NCBI RefSeq assembly: GCF_010015445.1 | Contig: NC_053118.1 | Coordinates: 16,173,437-16,237,436 of the forward strand | DNA: 64,000 nt | Direction of reading: 5' to 3' | Source of the DNA: Perca fluviatilis | Lineage: Eukaryota > Chordata > Actinopteri > Perciformes > Percidae | In this document: positions 1-12,376 of the stretch, piece by piece | Layout: the number at the start of each line of letters is the position of its first letter | How positions within the stretch are numbered: the first letter of the stretch is position 1 | Made by a program: the position numbers and the translations under genes | The notes under the pieces: generated by a model | Database searches by the model: none | What the model saw: the letters and a program-made list of their open reading frames with translations, nothing else | Told to the model about the DNA's origin: nothing

Positions 1-30
1 CAGACAGACAGACAGACAGACAGACAGACA
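1..30. repeat. (CAGA)n microsatellite
   Basis: Perfect tetranucleotide tract at the very start of the window; it may extend to the left. Confidence 0.97.
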
Positions 31-1445
31 CACTTATTATATTATTTATAGTGTCAAATCACAACACTAGACTACAGATAGAGTAGGTCTAGACCACACT
101 CCATAATTTACAAAGACCCAACAATTCCCCCCCCAGGAGCAAGCATTTGGTGCAACAGTTGTGAGGAAAAACTTCCTTTAAACAGGCAGAAACCTCTGAC
201 AGACCCTGACTCTTGGTGGGCGGCCATCTGCCGCTGCCGGTTGGGACACAGAGACACTGATACAGATATACAGATATGGAGAAACAGTAGCAATTATAGT
301 ACAAATAAAGATAATACAACTATGACTACAAATAATTTTAGTAGCAGTACACAAACACACACACACAGGCTCACAAGGTGAAAACAATACCAGGATCACC
401 AATCGGCGTTTGCTCTTTAGTAATAGAGAGAGAAAGAGTTTACTTTAATAACTAAAATCAGTTTACCATTTATTTACTTGTTTGTGATGGGCAGTACTCT
501 TGGAAGATGGGAGGGTTGGACATTGGTCACCTCTCGCTGCCCATATGCATGATGTTTTTAGTACAGATATCGGTGCATACTTGTACAAAAAATATGATCC
601 ATTAAAAGTACTTTTAAAACACATGGAACTGACCCAGCCTTAGATAATAATACTCTCCTTTCGTACTGACAAAGCTACAATTAAACATTAACAATGTCGT
701 TGTGTAAATGAGCATTGTTTCATGTGTGGACAACACCACAGGAACACTGCACCATAGCAACAAAGCAGCCCTCAGGAGTTTCATGCAATGTAGCTATTTC
801 CATGACAACATTATTAAAAGTGTCATGGCTGCCATCTGAAGTACTTTGATCAAACATTAGCAAGAGAAAAAACAAGGTGCATTCTCACTTCTTTTTTTGT
901 AATTCTTGATTAAATAGATGCAATGCACATTACCGCTGTTTGATGGGAAATATTTGGATAGAACTAGTCAGATTGTGCATTAAGCTCTGAGTCTGAGTGA
1001 ACTACTCTCTGAAAGGAGACTAAGCAGTTTCATGAAAAACTCTTTATTAAGTGTTCATGAATCCTGACAGTTTCTTCATGAACTTCTTACATATGGGATT
1101 TAAAGACAGTGAATTGCACCGTTTTAGGATTACTCTTCATAAATTAAATTTAATTCAATCTGTTGTGCAAACAATATAAAACCAAAACAAATGGTGTGCC
1201 AAAAGACATTAAAGCAAGCATTTTCCCAAAGCTAAACAGATAGTAATGTCTTTAAAACTGTCTTCAAACTAATAACAACTTTTAACACCGAGTAATACTG
1301 CAGCGCTGGCATGTCTCTGTGTGATTATTAAAGAGCTTTCAAGAACAATGCTGCTGTAGAGCTAAAATATTGACTTTGGTCCCCCGTCCCACTGGTGAAT
1401 ACAAACACCCTTAACCGCTCAAAGTCAAAGATGTATAAGCCCATC

Positions 1446-1476
1446 AAACACACAAACACACACACACACACACACA
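1446..1476. repeat. (CA)n microsatellite
   Basis: Slightly interrupted CA dinucleotide tract. Confidence 0.9.
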
Positions 1477-1671
1477 AAGACATACACACTAAAATAAAAC
1501 TGGCAAGCCACCAAGACACTCAATAGAGCCAATCTCTCCCTCGCACGGCAGACTGTGAATTCCCAGTTTCCTTTGCAGCGACAACAGGTTTTTTTGTGTG
1601 TGTGTGGGTGGGGATTGTTGATAATGCATATCGCATAAAGGCACAAGCACAAATAAAAAAAAAAAAACAAA

Positions 1672-1678
1672 ACACACA

Positions 1679-1754
<76 letters not shown>
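1672..1754. repeat. (AC)n microsatellite
   Basis: Long AC tract with one interruption near its start, preceded by an A-run at 1657-1668. Confidence 0.97.
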
Positions 1755-1756
<2 letters not shown>

Positions 1757-2629
1757 TTAGGAATGGATATGCTTGCCAAGTCATTTTCCCCTCTGTTCCA
1801 GAAGGCACTGAAGTGCTTAGCACACAGTGAGCAGACTTCAGCCTATGGAAATGGAAAGGCAGAGTAAGAGAAAAAAGAGGGAAAGGTGGGAGGTGGAGAC
1901 AGAAAGCAGGAGAGCATGTTGGTCACCAAAATTGCAAAAACAAATTGGTCATACCCATTTGGGCTTGCATTGGCATCCACGAATTGTATTTGAGCCTATT
2001 GGAGGGAATAAGAAGCCTTTTTTTATTCTTCAAATTTTAGGTCAACGCTGAAGTACAAATATTTCGTAATCACAATCTATCACACCGCCTCCTCAATTTA
2101 CAGCATGAATATGCTGCTGTTTCTAGTGCTGTGTGTTCACTAAGAGTTAAATTTAGAGGCGGATCCACTGCCATTACATACAAATATTTTTAACTGCTGC
2201 AGTAAAAAGAAATAGATATAAACTAATGCTTACAAGTTGCTCAGAATTGAGCTAAACATGACATAAGGCAGATGTTCTTCTGACAAGAGATTTAGATAAA
2301 ATAATTGTTGAGGTTGGTCAGTATGCTAACAGTTGTGAAATATAAATAAGAATTAAACAGAAACAATATGAGTAAAGGAAAAATGCAATATGATACAGTA
2401 GAGGAGAGTTTCATTAACTAATTCATTCATACTCACTAAATAATTCATCTTCACACCATGTGTTTGCTGTATAAGGTAGAAGCAGCACATAGAGCATGAT
2501 ATATGCAAATTGTACACAGACAAAAACTGTGTTCAATATTCCTTGTATACTGTAAAGTAATGTCACAGCTAAAGATTGACTGTTAATGTAAATAATTTCT
2601 GTCTTTGCTTCTCTGTTCAAACCAGAGCA

Positions 2630-2652
2630 GTCACACACACACACACACACAC
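2630..2652. repeat. (CA)n microsatellite
   Basis: Short perfect tract. A second similar one lies at 2764-2786. Confidence 0.9.
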
Positions 2653-3760
2653 AATTAACATTGCTTCAGCCAGGCCTCAGTTGTAAGGTACAGTAGTGTC
2701 AGTCACTGCAGTGCCGTTACAGTGTGTCTACCCTGGGGCTAAGTAGACCTCCTCCCCTCCAGCCACACACACACACACACACACACTGCACAAAATTTTC
2801 ATATTTTATGTCAGTGACTGCATCCCGTGTCAATTAACGTCAGTGCTAAAATAAATGCGATATGGAAGCTTTGATCCTTTGAATATTTTAATTGCACCTT
2901 TAACATTATTGTCTCTTTAATCTCCCAAGAAGCTGCTGCCGCTTTGACTGACATGAAGATAGAAGTTGGTAAAATTCTAAGCTAAAACGCACAGGGAGAA
3001 AAAAAAAAAAGATATTTTTAATGGCACAGTTTTGAAGCATGCTAAATATCAGCATGGTAAATTGACTGAGCTAAATTGGACAAACATAAACATTGTAATT
3101 ATGTCAGGTTTTCACTCCGTATTTTACTGATTGCTTGCCTGAAGTATTACACCCAGATAACAAACCTCAACAAGAGAGGAATCAGCCGAAGCCTGGAAAA
3201 AACCCCTGCTGTCTACACATTTCTTTGCATTTTTTTTCTTCCACTGGTAAGAAATACAACAGTTGCTTGACACCAAGGCATCCACTGTAAAATATCCCAA
3301 ATATTTAGTGTAAGTGGACTGTACGATATGTATGTTTGAAAAATTCTTGGTATGAATTCTGATATTCATGATTTATTTTATTTACTCCATACCACATTCA
3401 CCTTATTCAAAAGAATGATTTATGTCATGTGTTCTCCAGTATAAAGATATCCAGACAAACACAGAAGCGATATAAGCAAAGTGTTGAACGCAGAAGTTAT
3501 TAAGGAATTAACTTTGCAGAAAGGAAAAGGTCACAGCCTGGGATTGGGGCTAATGAGAAGCTCTGTCAGCCATTACATGTTATGTGAAGACTCTCTGTAT
3601 TAGCTACACTCATGCCAGTTGTTGGCATCAATTCTATGGTTTACCCATGGATTTGTATTTTCCTCAACTTTTGATCAGCTCAGTATGAAGGATAATTACC
3701 AAGCTAGAAGAGAAGACCAGCTAGTTTTGCATGCTCTTGGATGTCATACTTACAGCAGTT

Positions 3761-3826
3761 TGCACCACAGGTGGTGCGAGTACAGGGTCCTGGGGGCTCA
3801 AATCTGACGCTAACAGAGAACCACTG
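3761..3826. repeat. possible hAT (Charlie-type) terminal fragment
   Basis: Read on the minus strand, 3826 leftward gives cagtggttctctgttagcg, then a gcaccacctgtggtgc palindrome. CAGTGGTTCTC is the usual Charlie-type hAT terminus. The opposite end was not found. Confidence 0.35.
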
Positions 3827-5311
3827 CTTTAACTCATTTCAAAATGACTCGACATTTGTGTCAGATACAGTACATACAAATCAGCATCTTTACAAATTTT
3901 AGAAAAACGTATATGACTTTTTGTTTTAAAAAATGAATCACTACGATGTGCATCTTTGATGTCTATAGTGTCTTCTTTCATACTATGTTGATCATTAGGC
4001 TCATTATGACACACATTATAGATTTCAGGATTTGGGACGCTGGTAATGCTCATCCATTGTTGTATAGATCATGGCTCACAGCAGCATGTCTTTGTTTTGC
4101 TTTTATACAAATAATATCCACTATATCATTACCGCAAAGTCAGGCGTTGTGGCAGCCTGCTGTCCTCTCTGCACCAGCTGAGCAGGGGAGTGCTGTGCTG
4201 AAGGGACCAGACGGCCGCAGTCCTCAGCAATACAAAAACTACAGTAGCTATGGGTTCGTCCGGCAGTTTAGGCCCGCTGCAATATGCCTAACTTGTTGCA
4301 CATGCACATATTATTGCGGTATGACATGATTGCCATTTTCATAATTTTTTAACAATAATACATCACAATATCCACGGTTCCAAAATAGCATAATAGGCAC
4401 AAATCAGTTGTTGAAGATAACAATTTGGACTGTACAGGGATGATGTAGCAGCATAAAAACATTCAGTGTATCTTTTTTTTATTTGTCTGTATAAACCATA
4501 TAGTGATTGATAACTTTTGTTATAATCAGACCGCTATAAGATACACTGTAAATGCTGTCTAGTCCTTAGAACAGGCTCACTGTCACATTTTTCTTCAGCT
4601 TAACAGTCGTAATGGTGGTTTATACATTTTTAAATAGTCTGCATTTATTTGAGTTAATACTGTTAAGACCTCAGTTACAACTGACATTAGTCAAGATCAG
4701 ATGACAATTTGTTTTCAAAACAAAATCATTTCCCCAAGATACTTTACTATGTTGCACTCACAGCAATGTTGTATCTCAGCCTCTTACTGTAAGTATATCG
4801 TTTCAATACATGAACGTCCTTCTTTAAATACCAACATCGCCTGTGTTCTAATTTAAAACACTTAAATCAATGAAATGCAATGACATGATAGATGAGAAAT
4901 GACAGGCAAACACATTAATGTTCAACCTCCCTTGCATTTATCTTGTGTCCAAAGTCGCTCCGTTTCACATCAAAAGGACGTCACTGTGTAGATCACAAAT
5001 TGACAACAGCTGCAACTAAGACAAGAATTCAGAAACTTTTGCTTTTATTAGAAACAAGTGAAGTGAATGATGCAAAGTGAATAATGATCTCCTTTCTATG
5101 CTTCCCGCCTCAATATTTCATAGTAAGTGATGATCTCCCAAACATAAAGGGTGTTGTTGCATCCATATTTCATTGGAGAACAATGCAGTGTGACTGACAT
5201 ACACAGTGAGGAATTGTGCTTACAAAGCATCAAAAGAACTGTCACACAGTATGGATGGCTGCAGAATAATATAGGGCACTGCTGGATGGATGTAACAAGC
5301 TTCATAGCTAC

Positions 5312-5340
5312 ACGCATCATTTGATCACATAATACAAAGC

Positions 5341-5387
<47 letters not shown>

Positions 5388-5615
5388 TATGTGTGAGACA
5401 CGCTCCATTTGATCGGGTAATATAAAGCTTTGGTGCCTGTGTTTGTGTGCAAGTCTGCTTGACGTGCATCATTTGCCCATATACTACAAAATTGCAGTGT
5501 GCTGTGAGTGTGTTTGCCATGCACCAGCTAGGTAAGAAAAAGCCAGGATACACATCTGTGTGGCAACAGAATGTGGAACATGCATCATATACTTAGATAA
5601 TACAAAGCTAGTGTG
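5312..5615. repeat. degenerate minisatellite containing a (GT)n tract
   Basis: A unit of the form gcatcatttgatcacataat / acaaagctt-gtgtgt occurs four times: near 5314, 5404, 5467 and 5582 (variants ccatttgatcgggtaatata, catcatttgcccatatacta and catcatatacttagataata). The first copy carries a long (GT)n at 5342-5386. Spacing is irregular, about 65-115 bases. Confidence 0.7.
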
Positions 5616-5756
5616 TGTGTAGGTTACAAACAGTGGTATGTATAACAACAGGGCTTTCTGAATAAGAGAGCGATGAGCCCTGTCACTCCTGAACCACACA
5701 TGCTTTCTGCTAAATTAAGCATACAGCATCAGCTACATCAGACAGCGCAGGCATGT

Positions 5757-5767
5757 ATGCGCACGCA

Positions 5768-5799
<32 letters not shown>

Positions 5800-5802
5800 C
5801 GC
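5757..5802. repeat. (CACG)n/(CA)n compound microsatellite
   Basis: A tetranucleotide gcac-acgc tract passes directly into a plain CA tract. Confidence 0.93.
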
Positions 5803-7199
5803 TGAAAGAAACACTTGTGACTAGGAATATATGCAGGGTATGTGTACACACACAGATAAAAATGCAGACATACTGACAGAGACACGTGCCAGTGCAATGC
5901 GACACATAAATTGGGGCATGGATTATTAACTGTCGTAAAATTCAGAACACATGTTGGGACCGTTGTACCTCCAAACAGAAAGGAAAGACATTAGAGACAA
6001 ACACAAACACACTATACAGTATACATGACAACAACTGAGCGATACAGAGCACTGTGAAGACACACACACTTATTTATTGGTAAAAACCTAGCAGTTAATA
6101 CACAAGTAACTTCACACATGAGATATTGCATTTTTCCTTTATTAAACTGTTTTGGATAGTTGCAACAGTGCTAATCAAGAAAAGCCAAAAGGTCTGTCTC
6201 ATTAATAACTTGCACACTACAAGTAGCCCACGTATGAACAGAGTACTTGTATTACAGGGTCAGTTTACCTGACTGACAAAAAAAGGAAGACAAAAAATCT
6301 CATTTGCCTCTAGTGATGTATAGTTTTAGATACATTTGCCTATGTCCCAGTCACCTTCACTGTATTGGGGTGGCAGCAAAAATCTTACCAGACACCACTA
6401 CAGGTAAGTGAGAAAAAAACAACCCTTTATGGTGGCACCAAAGCAGGCCATCACATGCAAAAAAAAAAACGAATCACATTGGGTGAGAGGTGTTCTGTGG
6501 GACAAAATCAAGAGTTAATAATGACCATCAATCCAAGCAGTCAGCATCGTCCACCTGGCCAACTGCCAGTTACGTAATCAAATAAGGTCAGACGTACATT
6601 AATTCCATTTGACTTTGATGTATGAGGCAAAAAACATCAAATAAGAATTACATGCTAAAACAACTTCAGAGACAGTAAGAAAGAAGTCTTTCATGGAGAT
6701 CTGAAAATATACTGTCCATGTCTCTTATTCAAAAATAAATACTTTGAAATGAAGGATACAAATTGCCTTTAACCAGAGTATTGTACACACACTCCTTGCC
6801 ATAGAATAAAACAACACATACTGTAAAGTAAGCACAATTCAATCCATCAAAAAGATGATGGGCAACTCTATAACACGCAATTTCTAGAAATGTACATGCT
6901 CAGTACTCCTAAAAATTGTTTTCTGGTACAGAAGACCAGAATGTGTTTTCAACGAGTATTAAGTAGTTGAGTTGTGCTTAATTTATCTGTAAAACAGCTA
7001 CATAGACCCACAAACATGATGCCAAACTTGTATTTACCAATCTATGGACAATGTCAGGCTGCAGCCATCAGTGGGCAATAGAAAAAGAACAGCATTTTCC
7101 TAAAACAGCCTACACTTAGAAAAGGTTTAACCCCCGTAATGAAAAAAACATATGAAACAGAATCTGTACTTGAAATAGATTATTTTTAAAATCAAGTGT
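5803..7199. other. cdkal1 flank or long 3' UTR, no gene seen
   Basis: AT-rich, with no coding sequence recognised. It holds the candidate minus-strand poly(A) signals at 6073-6143. Confidence 0.5.
6073..6143 (-). promoter_or_regulatory. candidate poly(A) signals for a long cdkal1 3' UTR
   Basis: Reading the minus strand downstream of the stop codon, the first canonical AATAAA I find is at 6143-6138, with a second at 6078-6073. That is about 2.1 kb past the stop and beyond two transposon copies. No AATAAA or ATTAAA was seen between 7750 and 8240. The mRNA could instead end earlier at a variant signal. Confidence 0.2.
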
Positions 7200-7207
7200 A
7201 ACTAGGG

Positions 7208-7745
7208 CACATGTGTCAAACTCAAGGCCCGCAGGCCAAATCCGGCCCTTCGCACATTCTGATCCGGCCCGCATATCAATTTAGGTTCACAATAAATTTT
7301 GGCCCGCCTAGTTGTGCGCCAAACCAAAAACATGGGAAACTGTTTTCAACTTGCAATTACACGACACTCAAAGCAAAATTTGGCAAATTTTCTGACTGAG
7401 ACTCCCACAGAAGTTCCAACAGAAGCAGAGAGTTTGCATATTCAGGCTGTGAAAGAGGTTGTTGTGAGTCAGCTGTGTGGTAGCCTACTTAGAAAATCTA
7501 ATCAGTGTTTTAATCGATTTGCTAAATTCTAGGATGGCTTTGGAAATTTTTTGCTCACTTTTTCAGGGCTTTATGTGGACCAAACTGTAAGTGAGAAGAC
7601 TATATGATACATGCAATAATTGAGTCAAAGATATTTTACTTTTTCGATTAAATAAAAGCATGTCAATAAACTATACATGTCTGGCCCTTGGTGCGATTCT
7701 CTTTTTCCAGTGTGGCCCTTAGGGAAATTGAGTTTGACACCCCTG
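7208..7745. mobile_element. non-autonomous hAT element, 8-bp duplication aactaggg
   Basis: Perfect 8-bp direct repeats, aactaggg, lie at 7200-7207 and 7746-7753. The ends are inverted repeats of the type CAnnnGTGTCAAACTC, typical of hAT elements; the right end read inward is caggggtgtcaaactcaa and the left end is cacatgtgtcaaactcaa. Subterminal ggccc motifs recur at both ends (ggcccgcaggcc on the left, tggcccttggtg on the right). A short plus-strand reading frame (about 7332-7530) may be a remnant of hAT coding sequence, but it has no domain I can name. It lies about 500 bases beyond the cdkal1 stop codon. Confidence 0.85.
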
Positions 7746-7830
7746 AACTAGGGTGTTATTTGTACCAAAAAGTGTTTACTAAGGTCTTTGAAAACTGCTG
7801 ACCTGTTATTAAAAATTTTTTTTTTCCCCC

Positions 7831-7855
7831 TTAAAAAAAAAAAAAAAAAACACAA

Positions 7856-7890
<35 letters not shown>
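7831..7890. repeat. poly(A)-rich tract
   Basis: Two long A-runs separated by cacaac, preceded by a T/C run at 7817-7830. It looks like simple-sequence expansion; no retrotransposed gene body is recognised next to it. Confidence 0.9.
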
Positions 7891-7894
<4 letters not shown>

Positions 7895-7952
7895 TAAAAT
7901 ACTAACTTCACTAAAAACAACATGAATCTCAGAACATTTAAATAATCCTTAA

Positions 7953-8042
7953 ATCAACACCATGTAACTTTTAGCTGCAGCTGTAGTTCCAATGAGACAA
8001 CCTGTAGGGGGACCGAAGCAGGAAAGGTTCCATAGTGTTGCT
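7953..8042. mobile_element. 90-base TTAA-flanked MITE in the cdkal1 3' UTR
   Basis: TTAA occurs at 7949-7952 and 8043-8046. The ends are inverted: atcaacaccatgtaac on the left, and agcaacactatggaac for the right end read inward. TTAA target duplications are shared by piggyBac and Kolobok families. Kolobok-type is more likely here because the ends begin AG/AT rather than CCC. It starts about 200 bases after the stop codon, so it is probably transcribed as part of the 3' UTR. Confidence 0.7.
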
Positions 8043-8239
8043 TTAACTGTGTAGGTGTTACTGACTTTGTCTTGTTTTCTTTGGGTTCACTCAAAGTTGA
8101 ATAAGAGCATGTGGAGTTACAGGGGATCGTTTTAGCGCTGTATTCACCCGCTTCAAACACATTGTTTAGGCTCCTATGATTTCACTGTCCTCTCTCTTCT
8201 TCACAATCATCTTCTTCTGTTCTTCTTCTGGTTGTGCCA

Positions 8240-8404
8240 TCAGTACAGTTTCTCTACGATGAAGGCCAAGATGGCTGCTGCCAGAGTGAGCCCGATCCCC
8301 AGCTTCTTCAGTACTTCCCTGTCAAGACTGTAAGAGCCGATCAACAAAACAGATGAAGAAGGCACAGAAGAAGCAGGACCTTGGATGCCATTGGGCATCT
8401 GATT
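8240..8404 (-). CDS. cdkal1: cdkal1 terminal coding exon (linker and C-terminal membrane anchor)
   Basis: The exon is 165 bases: 54 codons plus TGA at 8242-8240. The acceptor is ccttccacag and the frame (phase 0) continues directly from exon 26580-26416. The peptide begins NQMPNGIQGPASS, with a Ser/Pro/Gly-rich linker, then LDREVLKKLGIG, a hydrophobic run of about 16 residues (exon residues 35-50, LGIGLTLAAAILAFIV), and a short tail EKLY. Human CDKAL1 also ends in a single tail-anchor helix followed by a few residues, and it sits in the ER membrane facing the cytosol. The linker looks about 15 residues shorter than the human one. Sequence similarity is weak outside the anchor. The call rests on frame, position and anchor architecture. 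Confidence 0.88.
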   Translation of the reverse strand, partial: NQMPNGIQGPASSVPSSSVLLIGSYSLDREVLKKLGIGLTLAAAILAFIVEKLY

Positions 8405-10190
8405 CTGTGGAAGGAAACATACAGAAAGTAACTAAATAGTTGAAATAGTAAAGTTAGAATTTGAATATCTCTCGTGATATTATGTGAATATTCCTCCGAT
8501 GCCTGCAAATACACAGACTCACACTGCTTTCTCCCACACACTTGTGGACAGAGAGTTTGTTGCACCTCATAGCACAAGTCATGCCCATTATTCATAATAA
8601 GGGGATCATGTTTAGATTAAATTGACTGGTCACAGTCACAAATCAAACAGCGAGGCTTGACAGCAGAGTGACCAGTGATCCAACGCATCAAATGTCTGTA
8701 ATCGGAGAGCTCTGCTTGGTCTTAATGTGTTGGACCATTAAAAAGACATCCACCACTGAAGGGATGTGACAGTGAAAGATGGGAAAGAGCAATGCTGAGA
8801 AGAGTGGAGCAGAAGAAAAAGATAGACTGTCAGGAGGGCAGGAAGAGGAAGAAGAGGAGGACCAAATTCAGGTATTATTATTATAATTTTTTAAACAAAT
8901 ATTTGGATTTTATTTGGCCACATCATGATCAACCAAATCACAATTTACTCAGCCCTTGATTCTTCATAAAATAGACATTTATATGAGGACTACCCTTCAT
9001 GGATCATTGCTGCTGATCATTATGTACATTTAAAAACACATCTATTGATGCCACTTGATGTTAGGATGTGGTGCCATCATTTAGTTGAGCAAAGGGTTAC
9101 TACAGCGGGCTTCATACTTTCCTGTCACTCTTTCGTCAGCTGAACCTGAGAGGACCTGCTTTCTCTCTACAACAAAATGATAAACAGAATTTTAAATTCA
9201 CTGCTTATTTCAATATTTTGTGGATGAAAGCGTTCATGAAACCAGCCATGTGCTTAGTGCATTTCAATTATGATGCCATTATCTCTTTGTAAAACAGTTA
9301 ATGCAGTTTTGTAGTGATCCAATTATTGTGAGTGCTGTCTATTAAATCAAGCTGATGTTGGGGAAGGTGCACTGTGATTTACTTACATGGGGAAGCTAGG
9401 AGAGACGTGAGAAAATAAGAGTTAGTTTACAATGTTAGCAGAGCTAAAGCAAGGCTGTGACTGTGATGGTGCTTGAGTTAATCTCTCAGTAGCACATCAT
9501 TTTCATGTGGCTTTGCAACAATGTTTCTATAACAAGTATAACTTCACATACAACCGCTTCCTGTAGCAACATAGAAAATAGAAAACACAAATAGAAAACA
9601 CAAATAGAAAAATAGAAAAATACAGCGTTGGGCTGAATTTGAGAGGTTTGTGCGTTTGGCTTGTCGCTAATAGTCAAACATGACAACTTAAACAATGTAC
9701 ATGAGAGCATGATGCTGCTTACTGAAACAACACTACAAACAGCTGTGATGAGAGCAACAACAAAAATAAGATGGAATTCATCAGTTGTGGATGGTGTTGA
9801 TACAATTGAGATGGTAACACTGAATACTAACAACCAGCCCTGTCTCCCTGACCTCCACCCCCACCCCCAACATCTGACATTTACAGTATCTAGTTTTATC
9901 TCAATGTCTGAGAGTGGAGAACTGAGGTGTACTTTCAAGCAAAGACAATTAATTGCTGAATAAATAACAATGACAACACTTGTCAACATCTCCGAGTGGA
10001 GTGGAAATCGATCAGAATGGCCTTGTGGTAGTTCCTATATGTCTCTCCTGCATGACGGTTGGTAAAATTACTTATCACCATGAAGGTTGATATTGAGCAA
10101 TTGATCAGCGGCTTTCCAGATAACCTTTAATCAAGTCAACTAGGGTTGACTGTAAGACTTTTGGATTTGATATTTACCATAGGTAGATTG

Positions 10191-10192
<2 letters not shown>

Positions 10193-10228
<36 letters not shown>
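10193..10228. repeat. (CT)n microsatellite
   Basis: Perfect CT tract. Confidence 0.97.
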
Positions 10229-10231
<3 letters not shown>

Positions 10232-12019
10232 CTCCATCTCTTTTGTCCAAGTAGGATGCTTAGCCATCTAAGGAATTCTATTTACCATTATCTATATCTG
10301 GCGGTGTACATTATCTCTTAGTTTTGCATTCTATATAGTTAAAAAGGCTCATGAGTAGAAAATTATGAAAAATGCAGAAACATCCTTGAAAAGTTGAATT
10401 GTAGAGCATTTGTATGCATACTGCAAATTTGACCTATGAACAACTAGTACAAGTATTTGTATGTAACTGAGAGTCAGTGCACATCTACACGTGTTGCATG
10501 CACATGGCTTTGTGTGTGAGCAACTGCATAGCGTCTGTCCTCTACCTCTCTATCTTCTACATTACTCCCGCTCCCCTTTCTTGTTATGGGGGAGTGAACG
10601 CTACCTTGCCACCCACTCTTCTCTTCACTGTTGTCGCTGAATGGTTTCCTCTGTTACCGTACACAATGGAGGATGGATACCGTGACCGGCAACGCCTACG
10701 TGACACATCTCTAAGTCACTTATAGTTACTTCAGACAATAGATGGAGGGAAAACCACTAACAGAGGTCTGGCTGATGTATCCACATTTGCTTAATGGTAG
10801 GATCATCGGTTGACTCCCTAATGGCAAAACTGATACGCTGTTTTGTTTCGGTTTTGATGTTTGAAAAACAAGAAGGGTGCTTATTGCTAGGGTGTATGGT
10901 GGTAGCCATGTCAAGTCCCTTGAATGTGATCAGAACGAATACAGCTACTTCTGTCAGGGGTTCAAATCACTGATCCAATCTCATCAGCAATAATATATTT
11001 GAAAAGTACTCCTCAGTGAGGTTACACTGTAAGCCCTTTAAAAGTTTTGGAATGGCTCATTCATTAAAGGATGAATGAACTGGCAGTGTGAGAAATAAAA
11101 AATGAGAAGGCTGCCTGTAAACAGAGAGACTTCAATAAAAGTCACTTAGTTGTACAAATTTTATTTCCTGCTCACTTAGGGAGGAAAGGAGCAAGATGAA
11201 TGGAAACCGAGACAAAATAAGAAACAGACTAAAAGCAAAGGACTGATGAAATAAAAAAAGGTGAGCATCAAAACCATTATCTTTTCAGTGCTGACAGGCC
11301 AAGTATACTGCCTTCCTCTCTATCCATCTATTTATCTGTCTCTCTGCAGGTGTCTTTTAACAACGGGGTGCCATGAGAGAGACGGAATAGTACTGTCTAA
11401 AATGTATTACTAGTAGGGAGGATAAGTGAAAATCCAAGTGCCAGTAGGTGCGTGTCAGCACAGTTGGAGAGAGGGGATGAGTGAAAAACTGAGAAGAAAT
11501 GAGGGAAGGGGGCAGGAAAAGATGAGAGATGTGGCTTTCAATGATAGTTCACCACCTGCTAGCTTGCATGCTGAGTTTGTGCATATGTCTGTGCGAAAGA
11601 GAGTTGGCATTTGTGAGTAAGTGTGTTTGTATGTGTAGGCCTGTGGTGGATAATGTCTATCTCTCTGCTCACAGTGGTAGAACAAAGCAAGATAATCCTC
11701 CCGAAAATCTATCCAACACCACACTAGGGGTAGCAGCTAGCTACTTCTCCCTGGAGGTACAGGACTCTCAAATGTATCTCTGTGTCTTAGTAACTCTTGC
11801 TCTAATTCCACACGTGCGCCTTCAAAAAATGAATAATAATAATAATCTGCCATGGTGTCTGGTGCAGCCTCAGCCAACACACTGACATATTCACACAAAG
11901 ATACACACAGTGACTCACACAAAACATCACGAGAACTCGAAAGCACAGTGGTCACATTTCTCACATGATCCTCAGCAGCTGTCAGTGTCACTCTAGACAC
12001 ACAGAGACCATTGAAGTGG

Positions 12020-12029
12020 TTTGTGTGTG

Positions 12030-12094
<65 letters not shown>
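12020..12094. repeat. (GT)n microsatellite
   Basis: Long GT tract with one extra T near the start. Confidence 0.97.
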
Positions 12095-12095
<1 letters not shown>

Positions 12096-12376
12096 CTAAA
12101 CAGATACTGTAACAGGCTCCTTAGTCATGGGTGATTTGACAAAGCCAAAGCCATAGTGACAATCACAATAAGCTGCAGCTGTACTTTCAACTGGACAGAT
12201 GGACGGGAGAGACATTACAGCAAGAGTGATTACAAGTAATATTTCTGATACAAATAAATGTCTTTAATGGAACTCAAAACGAGGCTCAGTGCGGACCTTC
12301 AGTCATGTTCTCTTTCGGTCTTTTTCCTCATCTGTGATCTGAAGTTTCCTTCATCAGTGCAACTGTAAAACTCTCA

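Larger units (their letters stand above)
31..5311. other. downstream flank of cdkal1, no gene seen
   Basis: AT-rich sequence with simple repeats and one possible hAT end. No reading frame shows a known domain, splice-bounded exon or codon bias. Confidence 0.6.

Noticed and set aside
1425..1823. Long frames of alternating Cys-Val or Thr-His residues, here and at 15609-15908, 41813-42151, 50787-51117 and 55257-55567.
   Set aside because: They are translations of (CA)n/(GT)n microsatellites, with no other coding signal.
3946..4329. 127-residue plus-strand frame.
   Set aside because: No domain, no homology I recognise and no codon bias; a chance frame in AT-rich DNA.
9486..9989. 167-residue minus-strand frame, the longest non-repeat frame in the last intron.
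   Set aside because: It looks like a hydrophobic chance frame; no signal-peptide gene structure, splice sites or family match was evident.
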